From: Epiperipatus broadwayi
Lineage: Eukaryota > Onychophora > Udeonychophora > Euonychophora > Peripatidae
NCBI GenBank assembly: GCA_028023455.1
Contig: JAQFVV010012405.1
Span: forward strand, 7,417,291 to 7,481,290
Reading direction: 5' to 3'
DNA length: 64,000 bases
Within the stretch, counting starts at the first letter, position 1; each line of letters starts with the position of its first letter. The position numbers were made by a program, and so were the translations under genes. The notes below the pieces were generated by a model. The model saw nothing but the letters and a program-made list of their open reading frames with translations. It did not search any database and was not told where the DNA came from. Of this stretch, positions 54,363 through 64,000 are shown one piece after another.

Positions 54363-54545
54363 CGATCTGTGATGTGTGATGTGATGTACTGTGACTTCTC
54401 CTTAAACGGAGTCAGGAATCTCTCAGCAGCAATGCCCCGAGAAACCTGTTAGCCACTTTACCTTTCCTATTGTCCACCCTAAGTTTTCCCACAATCTGCT
54501 CCATCCCATTTCCACAACATAATCTTTGTCAACTCCATGACCTTC

Positions 54546-57500
54546 TTATCTAAACCCCCCCTTATTTTTTCCCAAACCTAGCATAAAAACCAATAACTCA
54601 CTTTCTGTATAATCACTTTGTTCATATTTAACCTTCCATAACTTCATTATTTGAACCCTTTCTGCTTTCAAACATTTACATTGAAGTAACAGATGCCTAA
54701 TATTTTCTATGCCTTCCTTACACAACTTGCAGATTAAATCACCCACATTTTTCCATTTACGAGTATATTCCCTTGTTGCTAAAGATCCCGTTCGAGCCTT
54801 AAACAATAAACCACTTTCCTTACTATTATCATAAATTAACTCACACCCAATGTTCCGTTTACTTCTATATATATTTAAACTCGTTTTACTCTCAATACTA
54901 GCTCTCCATCTCTCCAACTCCCTATTCTTTATTAATGCATCTATTCATCTATCCCACTCCTTCTCATTATAACATTCAACAATCCTCCTAACACAATCAT
55001 CCCATCTTTTGTACAAGTATACTGACATAACTTATTTATCCAAATCTTCTGCATACCACATTACCTTTCTCACCCATTTTGTTGCCTGCCCTTTATTTGT
55101 AACCCAATTAAATACTATTTTGGCTATTCTTTTATTATCCATAAACTGCAATCTACCGAACATTTTCAATTTGCTTTTTGCATCCCTCATATAAAAACTG
55201 GACCATCCTATTTCTCCTTGAATTACCTCTTTTGCTAATGCATGTCTTCCTACTTCCCTTTGTACTTTTTCTAAGCAATCTAATACCCCTTTACTAACAC
55301 ATAATGCATCATTGCTGTATGTTAACCCTGCTACTGCTCCTCCCTTCCATACAATTCTAGCTACATCATATTTATTATATGAAAACACTGTTAATTTCTT
55401 TATCAATCCCTTTCTTTTCTTTGCATCATTTATCAATTTTTTCTCCCATTCATCCAAGCAATTTTTCTTATTACTCAAGATTATTCCCAAATAACTATAT
55501 CTATTCACCACATGTAACTTTATATCCCCCAATAAAAAATCTTTGTTTTCTCTTTCCCCAGTATTCGCCATCATTATATTTGATTTTTCTTCACTAAATT
55601 TAATCCCCATATCTTTACCCATCCTTGCACATGTCCTCAGCATAACTTCCATATCTTCTCTTCTTTCTGCACACAAAAAGACATCATCTGCAAAAAAAAG
55701 ACCCGACAAGGTATATACTCTCTTGCCACCTGTTAACAGTATCTCTATCCCTCTTCCTAGACTTTCTATTGCTCTCTCCATTTCACTCAAATACAACACA
55801 AACAAAATAGGTGACATAGGGCATCCTCGCCTCAGTCCCACCCCATTTTTAACTTTAACTGATTCTATATTCCCTAGTTAATATGTATAGTAATTATTTT
55901 CATATAATTTCTTAATAACACCCACTAAAGCTTCATCCATTCCCAGATTTGCTAAACTTATCCATAATCTATTTCTATTCACTCTATCATATGCCTTCTC
56001 TATATCTATAAAACTCATATATAACTGTCTACCTGAATTTCTACTCATATCTATAAGTTGTGTAACTACAAATAAACTATCTCCTGTACACCTATCTGAC
56101 CTAAAGCCTCCTTGCATTTCCCCCACTACATTATTTTCTTCCATCCATTTTGCAACTCTTCCAGCCACCATATATGAAAAAACTTTATATAAAAATGATG
56201 TTACTGCTATTGGTCTATAATTATTTAACTTTCTATGATCCTTACCTTTTCCTTTAAATAATAATCTTACTCTTGTATTACTCCAACTACCTGGAAAAAC
56301 TCCTTCTGTGCCATCTTATTAAAACATGATAGTAACTTTACTTTTGCCCTATGCCCCAAATTCATTACCATCTCTGCTGCCCATCCATCTAATCCTCTTG
56401 CCTTACCACTTCTCAATTTCTTCCCTGCCTCATTCAGTTCATTTTCTGTAAACGTAATATTCCCATTACTATATGCTTTCATATTTTCTATCCCTCTGTC
56501 CTTCACATCTAACATCTTTTATATATCCATTACATAACTATTCAATATTCTCTCTAATTCTTCTCTAGAGCTACACTTTATTCCCTCCTCATCCAGTAAT
56601 ACTATCTCTCCCCCCTCTAAATTTCTCATTTTAATGTAATTCCAAAATTTTTTACTCCCTTCTCTTCCACTTTTATTAATATCATCCAATAATTTACTAT
56701 TTAGTTTCATTCTCTCTCTATAATTATCTATTTTAGCTAACTTCTTCTTTTCTAAGTACTTTTCCTATTAACATTAATATCTTTTTCACTTTCTTTGTTC
56801 TTAATAGCACACTTATATTCTCTGCATGCTTTTTTTCTCTCTTTTACACTTTTACTAACTCTCATTTTTCTATTACTTTTATTTTTCTGAATATTCTCAC
56901 CTAAAACCTTATTTGCCACTTTTTCTATTTCATCATACCATTCCTCATTCTCATTTCCAATCAACTCTTCCATGGTTTCTTCGACTTGTATTTTATACTC
57001 TTCTAACTTATTCTTATCATTTACTCTCCATCCACATCTTTCACTATTGTTTCTACTTTTATTCCTATTTTCCATCACATTACTAACCATTTCAATTACA
57101 ACAAAATTATGATCACTATTACATACTCTCTTTTCATTATCAAACATCTTAATTTTCCGTACTTTATTTATTCCCTCTTTCTCTACCAATATATAATCTA
57201 TTGTGTGGGATATATTATTCCTAGACCATGTATATTGTCCCTCATAAACATTAGATGTTTCCAATGCTCAAATTTACTCTCTGACAAAATTTCTTCAAAA
57301 GCTGTCCATTCTTATTGTCTACATCATCAATTTCTTCAATATGCTCATTCATATCTCCTATATCCATTATTCTCTTCCCCTTTTCTTTAAAACTCTGTAT
57401 ATCCTTAACTAGGCACTCATATATGCTATTGTTCCATTCCATTATAGTTTGGCTATCTCCAGTAGCTATATAAACTATAGCCACCATCCATTCTTGTTTT

Positions 57501-57760
57501 CCCAACCCTATTTCAAACCACAAATGTTCTTAGCATTTAACAGTATTTAAATTTTTTTTATATATAACACCTATACCACCACCCTTTTTTTCTTTCTCTT
57601 TTCAAATCTTCCAAAACAGGTTCTTCTTCTTCTCTTAGATATGTTTCCACTACTGCTAATACCTCATGCTCTTCATTTTCAATTGCTTTGTTTAATTCCT
57701 GCCACTTTTCTGGTCTCCTACCACCTTGCATATTCAAATACCCAATTTTAACAATTTTTT
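54546..57760 (-). pseudogene. C3 ORF2: APE endonuclease, reverse transcriptase, zinc knuckle
   Basis: The N-terminal end reads IGYLNMQGGRRPEKWQEL and VLAVVETYLREE (57760-57640). Then come DIGDMNEH (about 57360), TIDYILVEKE (57205) and CNSDHNFVVIE (57115), the APE catalytic blocks. RT pieces: SGKARGLDGWAAEMV (56410), GGFRSDRCTGDSLF, SFIDIEKAYDRVNR (56015; catalytic Asp), GLRRGCPMSPILFVLYLSEM (55840) and the FFADDVFLC box (55690). The end has CKLCKEGIENIRHLLLQC (54730), a CX2C...H...C knuckle. At least six frames (57523-57251, 57264-56752, 56710-56519, 56515-56267, 56171-55878, 55841-55032) show scattered stops and shifts, but catalytic residues remain. Confidence 0.88.
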
Positions 57761-58029
57761 CTTTCCTAACTATTCTTTTATAATTTTTTTTATTCTTTCT
57801 TCTCCATTATGCTTATAAATAACTTGCTTACCGTTAATTTTACAGACCCATTCCTTCTCCACATCTACATTTATATCTAAATCAACTGACCTTTGCTTAA
57901 TCCTTACATCCCATCCATTCTTCTTCTTTTTAATAACACTACGATTTAAAATCCCATCCCCCTTTACAAGTTTCCCGAACTATATTCTTTATAAAGCAGA
58001 CTCCCTAAAACTTCACTTCCTTGTTTCCC

Positions 58030-58922
58030 TCAGTGCAACCCATCTTTACAAAATAACTCCCTCTTCCCAATAAAAAAATCCCACACATCCACAAATGTAA
58101 CATCATTTCTCTCACACAATTCTTTCAATCTCTCATTTATAGAACACACCCTATCTAACATATACCTTTTATCAAATCTTGGTAATAATCCAACTATTCC
58201 TACTCTTTCTTTAACCATTCTCAAATTCCTAATCAGTTCTGTGTACTCACCCATTACTCTCTCTGATGACTCTGATAAATTATTAGTTCCTACCATAAAA
58301 TATACATCTCTATTCCCTTGCTTCTTTAATTTATCTGTAACATCCCTAATTTTAGCTCCTGGCAAACATACCTGTTTCTATTTTCCCTTGCAATCATATC
58401 TCCACATTCTCTTATTAATGAATCCCCTATCAATACTGTCTCACAGTCTACTTTCTCTGCTTCATCCATAACCTTCTCTACCACTTTCTGGACTTCATCT
58501 ACTTCTTCCTTATCATTCCTACTCAGTAGTCCCTTTATCTGCTCACACTTCGTCTCTAACGATTTTAATTTTCCTTCTACATCCTCTACCTCTTCCTCTA
58601 TCTTACTTATTCTTTGGCCAACCATCTCCAATGCACTACCTATTTTTCCATCCATATCTCTTGTCACTCTGCTACAAACACACTCTATCCTGTCTTCCTC
58701 AACTATGTTTTGCTCCATTCCTCCTGACTTTCTCTTTACGCCATATACACTTTGAAATCACTTTTTCACCTCTTTTATCACATTCACACACTGTCTACAT
58801 AACCAAAAACCTGCTACATCCTTCCTAGTCTTATTTAAGCATTTCAAGTGGAAAACATTATCACATATATTACATTCTACCACAGCATGTCTAATTCCTT
58901 TCTGACAATTATATATGCATTG
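58030..58922 (-). pseudogene. C3 ORF1: PHD finger, coiled coil, SGNH/GDSL esterase
   Basis: At 58922-58788 the minus strand reads CIYNC, then C-N-I-C-D-N-V-F-H-L-K-C and W-L-C-R-Q-C, the C4HC3 pattern of a PHD finger. A single TGA (58758-58760) in the same frame separates it from a Glu/Lys-rich coiled coil (58718-58500). The esterase follows: VLIGDSLIRECGD (nucleophile Ser about 58420), GTNNL in the next frame (about 58285) and a terminal KDGLH (58030-58045) with the catalytic Asp and His. ORF1 with PHD plus esterase is described for CR1-like LINEs. The esterase role in transposition is not settled. One stop and one shift (about 58350) break this copy. Confidence 0.85.
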
Positions 58923-59439
58923 TACTTATTTTCCAAGCCACCTATTCTATATTTAACATTATACTTTCTCTCCTACTCTTCAAACCCTTTTTCACAGAAA
59001 GATGAAAAAATTTTTACTTTCAAAAACGATCGATCAATAACCACGTGTAACTTATGTTTCTAAATGTTACCTTTTACCTCAAAATAACTAACTGTTCTTA
59101 AATTAAAATAATAAAAAAAAACACTTTAGTAGCAAATTTAAGCCAGCTAATCTTACATACAACTTAGTTATAGAAATCCTTACATTAACACACATTCAAC
59201 AAAAATATTTTTTAAAAAAAAAAAAAACTGCTAGATTTTTAAAATGGCGATCGAAACTTTTTTTTTTATATAATAATTTTGATCTTTCCAAATTAAAAAA
59301 AAACTATCTCTCTTGAACACAATTTATTCCTCATTTTCATACCACAATTAACATATTAAAATCGATGTTTCAGATGATTAATTGCATAAAAAGATATTAA
59401 ACTTAGCTTAAATTGAAGTCAGTGAACAATCCAATAGCA

Positions 59440-59930
59440 AATTCTTCATACAGTAGTGCCACCCAGTACAAGCCATAGTAATTAAATAAATGCTAGCAGG
59501 TTTGTGCATCAAAATCCCTATCTGGTGCTTACTAATCTAATATCCCAGACTAGTTTTTAACCTGTAGTCTTCATAAGGTGAAAAGCCTTGTACCTGAGAA
59601 CACTATACCTAGATCTTAGGATCTAATGCAAACCTACAGCAACACTAATATTACCAAACTAGTTTCTAAGTGTGGCTGCTGGAGGGTTGCATTAGATCTT
59701 AAGATCTAGGTGAAGTACTCTCAGATCCCAGGCTCCTTACTGATGAAATCACAAGTTTAGAAACTAGTCTGGGAATATTGGATGAGTAGGCATTAGATAA
59801 AGATTTTATGTACAAACCTTCTACCATCCATTGATTACTAAAGCTTACACTGGTGACACTACTGTATAGAGAGATTGATACTTTTTAACAGCTTGTATAA
59901 ACATAGGAAATGATGATCATATGATATATT
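59440..59930. repeat. FB-1 element
   Basis: The left arm reads 'cttcatacagtagtgccacc', 'ccctatctggtgcttactaa' and 'ctagatcttaggatctaatg'. The right arm is inverted: 'cattagatcttaagatctag', 'tggatgagtaggcattagat' and 'gacactactgtatagagag'. The outer end 'aaatgatgatcatatgat' is present on the right. Total about 490 bp, no coding sequence. Confidence 0.75.
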
Positions 59931-59959
59931 AATAAATACATAAATAAAAATATTTACAC

Positions 59960-60080
59960 TTGTAATTATAAGCTGGACTATTTCTATCATGTAAGTTTAA
60001 TTGTTAAAAATCTTTAAATATTCAAACTTTATTTCAAATACATTCAATTGTTAATAATAGCACATATTACAAAAAATATT
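59960..60080 (-). mobile_element. SINE-B tail fragment
   Basis: It reads 'ggactatttctatcatgtaa', then 'caaactttatttcaaatac' and then 'gttaataatagcaca', the tail block of SINE-B in minus orientation as at 37990-38140. The head is missing. Confidence 0.5.
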
Positions 60081-60464
60081 AACAATATATGAAATTTCAT
60101 TTTGTTTGTAAACTTTTTCAGAATTTTAAATCTAATTAAAATTAACATATTATATTATATTACAACACATTATGTAATTAATTATTTCACTGTTGATTCT
60201 GGATGCTAAACAATTGGTAATATGTTTAATTCTTCGTGATTCATATTTACCTATAGTACAAGATTGATCATACCCAATTGTAACCAAGAACTCTTTATGA
60301 CACTGTATATTTAACTTTTTGTGCAAATAAAGGTTATTTTGAAATGAACAATTGGTATTCATTTTATTTACTTTGACACTGTTATGAAATAATCTTACTT
60401 TAGTAATAATCATTATTTATCTCATTTTTCAGTTGTTTAACATTTTATCTTTAATGAATATCAA

Positions 60465-60960
60465 TTTTTAGTTTTGTACATAGATGGCAGGTTTAGTCAA
60501 GAAATAACAATATTTCAAAACGACTTAGATCTTGCCTAGTGCAATGGGATATTTTTGCATTATGCTTGTCAAAAAGAAAGATAAAGTTTTAATTTATTTT
60601 GAAAGTTTATTTTTTACATTTAAAATATATTTTCATTTACTTCAACAATGTTTTTAATTAATAAAAATAAAATGTATTTAATTTATATGTACTAATATTT
60701 TTTTAAAGATTAAAACAGCCCTGAGAAATTTAAAAAAATCATTTTTTTTTTTCAATATAAATTAAATACATAAAAAATTTTAATATATTACATTTTTTAA
60801 ACTATATTTATTAGCTTATAAAATAATTATTATTACAAAAAAATATTTTTTATTTTATTTACAAATTACATGAACTGAAGGCTAAATATATACAGCATTG
60901 AAACCAATACTTTAAACTTCATATCAATTAGGTTTAATCTTCTGTGAAAGGACTATTACA
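60465..60960. repeat. Dispersed repeat, paired with 29815-30335 and 30920-30990
   Basis: It shares 'ttttgtacatagat', the 'tattttcattta' segment and 'aatgtatttaattta' with 29815-30150, and 'actgaaggcta.atatataca' with 30928-30950. Both sites read in the same order and orientation, so an original unit longer than 1 kb is likely. No recognisable protein. Confidence 0.55.
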
Positions 60961-60989
60961 TTTTAGAATTATACCTTATAATATTTAGG

Positions 60990-61915
60990 GAGTTTGAACT
61001 CAGACTTTCACATGATCCTCAACTATCCATGCTATCTCATGCTGCTGGCACACTTGATCACACACATGTTAAAAAGATAAATAATCACCAATATATGTAT
61101 TTTGTGCAAAACCTGCACTCATCAGTTGGCCCAGATTATCATCTTCACACATATATATAATCAATGCTAAGCTAATCTTCATTCTTTAATGGACAGGCTT
61201 CAACCCACTCCACCCACAACTCTTCAGCCATCCATTTCATTAAAAATCTGATGATGCAATGCTCATCCACATTGGTGCCAACCTTCATATCTTACCCATG
61301 TTGACCATAAGTCACTCTGACACCTCATGTATAGGACATAATCCATTTACATACATATATGAGAGATGGGCAGACTTTACAGCACTATATTTTAATATAT
61401 GAAAATTTTTCTACAGTACATGCTTTTCCATACTGCACTCCAATATATAATATATAGGAGGGTTGAACTCAGATGTTCATATGACACTCAAATATCCATG
61501 CTATCTTATATTGCTGACACTCTTGATCACACACATATCAAAAAAAAAGATAAATAATCACCAATATGCATATTTCATGTTAAACCAGCACTTGACACTC
61601 GGTCCAGATTATCATCTCAACACCTATATACACTCAATGCTCAGCTTATATTAAGATAGCCAATCTTCATAATCTAATGGACAGGCTTCAACCCACTCCA
61701 TCCACAACTCTTCAGCCATCCATTTCATTGATTGTATATATGTGTAGAGATAATAATCTGGACCAACTAATGAGTGCTGATTTAGCATGAAATATGTATA
61801 TTGGTAACTGTTTATTTTTTTGATGTGTGTGTGATTAAGGATGTCAGCAGTATGAGATAGCATGGATAGTTGAGAGTCATGTGAAAGTCTGAGTTCAAAC
61901 CCCCATATATTACAT
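60990..61915. repeat. FB-2 palindromic element with internal partial duplication
   Basis: The left arm (60990-61300) carries 'gcactcatcagttggcccag' and 'caactcttcagccatccatt'. A second direct partial copy follows at 61455-61730, and the opposing arm at 61740-61915 ('ctggaccaactaatgagtgc', 'atgctgacatcc'-type text in inverse, ending 'gttcaaaccc'). 'ttgaactcag' and 'ctgagttcaa' mark the two outer ends. It matches 6590-7375. It ends about 230 bp from an exon. Confidence 0.75.
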
Positions 61916-62147
61916 ATCTCAGTGCAGGTATGACATAATATTATAATAGCAGCACTTAAGTGCCCTCTCTTAACACCATTATTTAATTAAGTTATAAGAT
62001 ATATTTTATATTTCCAATAAATAGTGAGTTAATAAATAGTACTCAAGTGATATCATTCCTAATTTATTGTTATAAATTCCATTATTCTACAAAAATATAC
62101 ATAACTGTTACCAAAACAAAAGACAATACCAAAAATGTAATAGTTAC

Positions 62148-62326
62148 CTGATTTAAAATGACCCAGTGCGGATCAATTTGCGAATCCCCTTCTGGGTCTA
62201 GAACAACAGTTTGGTATGTTCGGAAATCTGTTGCATAGACTTTCTTATTATCAGGACAAACATCTATTCTGTCAATGATTCCATCATCATCTTTGTCCTG
62301 CTGACAAACATCCCCTCTTCCATCAC
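62148..62326 (-). CDS. Tsp: Thrombospondin exon, last type 3 repeat and start of lectin-like domain
   Basis: A 179-nt exon, the most 5' one seen. It reads [20 protein letters not shown], the calcium-binding type 3 repeat with its Asp array, and [26 protein letters not shown] and [11 protein letters not shown] then begin the C-terminal domain. The acceptor is attaatag (62327-62334) and the donor is AATCAG|gtaact at 62147/62148. The first two bases finish a Gly codon from an upstream exon not in the window. Thrombospondins are secreted, oligomeric, calcium-loaded matrix proteins. The order type 3 repeats then C-terminal domain is shared by all members, so this window does not say which subgroup (trimeric or pentameric) it is. 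Confidence 0.97.
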
Positions 62327-62567
62327 CTATTAATAAATAAAAATACACAATTCAGAAAATAAACGAATATTAATTCTTTATCTCTAAGAACAGATTTATT
62401 AAAACAAAAGTATACTAAAAAATATGACAATAAATTATGAAAAATATTGAGGAAAATCTTTTTATCCTTTCAATGTATTTTTATATTTATCTTTGTATGA
62501 ATTTTATTTGTATATATGTAATTATAAATAATATTTTTATACTACACAACCCACTGACAGTCAAAAC

Positions 62568-62690
62568 ATCAGTGGATTGTAAAAAAGCATTGTAAAAATT
62601 AATAAAAAAATATAGATGATATTAATATTATATGGATTTTGCAATGCAATAAGAAAGATAAAGTTATAAATGTAAAAATCATGTGACAAT
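62568..62690. repeat. Dispersed repeat, paired with 35876-35995
   Basis: 'agcattgtaaaaat', 'gatgatattaatatta' and 'gcaatgcaataagaaagata' occur in the same order as at 35876-35995. Unknown family. Confidence 0.55.
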
Positions 62691-63029
62691 CACCAAGTCT
62701 AACTAATATCTGAATCCCACTCTTCTAGCTATCATGGTCGTGTTTAATAACTTTTTAAAGTATGAAAACTATTTCCTACTATATTTTAAATTTTTTTTAT
62801 ATAGAATTACTCAAACAATAATACTCAGACTATGGCACTGCTTGCAACTTTGACAAAATGATTTTTTGAAATCTGATTTGTAAATTGTAATAACATATTC
62901 AAACTTAGATGGTCCATGAATAAGTTTATATATTCTCAATATTACAATAAATCTACCTTATATAATAATAATAATAATAACAATAATAATAATTTATTTT
63001 ATTTCTATTTATTTATTAATTACATACAA

Positions 63030-63423
<394 letters not shown>

Positions 63424-64000
63424 TAACTCCAAATAAGAATAATAATAATTATATGTTTTGTAATGAAAATATAAATTAATTTGTGAAACAGAATTATTCT
63501 CACATATAAACTAGTTTATTTGATAATTTTATGGTGTTAACTTTTAGTTTTTTGCAGCAAACTTTTTTTTTTGAAAACTCCAATTTTTTGCCTAATTTGC
63601 ATTTTTTCTTCAGCCATGTCTTTTTAGTGAAAATATTCAATATTATGCATTTTTTAAAGTGTCTTTGAGATAATTGAGTCTACCTTTCCTGCAAAACCAT
63701 GCTCATTGTTTTAGAAAGTTTCTTGTAATCCATTCGTTTAACCTGACCAATCCAAAGAAGATGTGATTTTATAATAGTATACATCAGAAACCTAAAAAGC
63801 ATATTCAATGTTTTTATGATTTTGCTATAATATTTTTTTTTACTTTTATTAAGCAAGGAAAATAAATGCCTCTGAAGAAACTCATATTTTAAATGGAATA
63901 AGCCACTATATTATAATACAGTAATTAATTCAACTTATTATTAAAACAAACACTTTTTTAAAATCATATATTTTCAAGTTTTGTTCTTATCAGTGCATCT

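Larger units (their letters stand above)
54363..59300 (-). mobile_element. CR1-like LINE copy C3, nearly full length
   Basis: Minus strand. In order: 5' region (about 59300-58930, with a 'cgatcgccattttaaa' stretch), ORF1 with PHD finger, coiled coil and SGNH esterase (58922-58030), and ORF2 with APE endonuclease (57760-56752), RT (56515-55032) and zinc knuckle (54917-54546). A 3' UTR ends in short tandem 'catcacat'-type repeats (54363-54390), as in CR1-like LINEs, which lack a poly-A tail. The 5' border is approximate. ORFs are broken by a handful of stops and shifts. Confidence 0.88.

Noticed and set aside
53546-58828. Many plus-strand open frames rich in Ser, Pro, Leu and Tyr
   Set aside because: They are antisense shadows of the minus-strand CR1-like LINE.

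Overview
This is AT-rich (roughly 70% by eye), repeat-dense metazoan DNA holding one host gene. Five minus-strand exons (62148-62326, 22078-22126, 15707-15978, 7523-7620, 1640-1779) encode the last type 3 (calcium-binding) repeat and nearly all of the C-terminal lectin-like domain of a thrombospondin. Every exon has AG/GT borders and the codon phases match across all four introns. The introns are about 40.0, 6.1, 8.1 and 5.7 kb. The upstream exons, and probably a short last exon, lie outside the window or were not found. The protein reads most like protostome thrombospondins. Large introns, many LINEs and Penelope elements, and tRNA-derived SINEs would suit a big mollusc (for example cephalopod) genome, but that is a guess.

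Almost everything else is transposable-element material inside the introns. (i) An APE-type LINE family, here called LINE-X, has three copies: 9041-11430 (+, frameshifted), 22676-24057 (-, 5'-truncated) and 49510-52596 (-, long open ORF). The last ends in a perfect (ATT)165 microsatellite. (ii) A CR1-like LINE family has a nearly complete copy at 54363-59300 (-). Its ORF1 carries a PHD finger, a coiled coil and an SGNH/GDSL esterase, and its ORF2 has APE endonuclease, reverse transcriptase and a C-terminal zinc knuckle. A second copy (48598-49014 plus 52787-54362) was split by LINE-X2, and a third is only a 3' end (32190-32640). (iii) A Penelope-like element with GIY-YIG endonuclease (16457-18712) is bounded by long inverted arms. 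(iv) RTE-type relics are scattered. (v) A 2.1-kb hAT-like element lies at 45185-47326. A 23-bp perfect terminal inverted repeat with TA flanks brackets LINE-X1 at 8741-12005.

Short elements fall into two SINE groups and several foldback families. SINE-A is a very short unit that is almost only a tRNA-Gly(TCC)-like body plus an A tail, with 15-16-bp target duplications at the best copies. SINE-B is about 290 bp with a tRNA-like head. Three palindromic families (FB-1, FB-2, FB-3) recur through the introns, one complete copy ending 57 bp from an exon. They would give long double-stranded RNA in the pre-mRNA.

I found no operon, CRISPR array, rRNA or second host gene. One plus-strand frame (31147-31572) with a coiled-coil-like end and only two stops may be a decayed, unidentified coding sequence.
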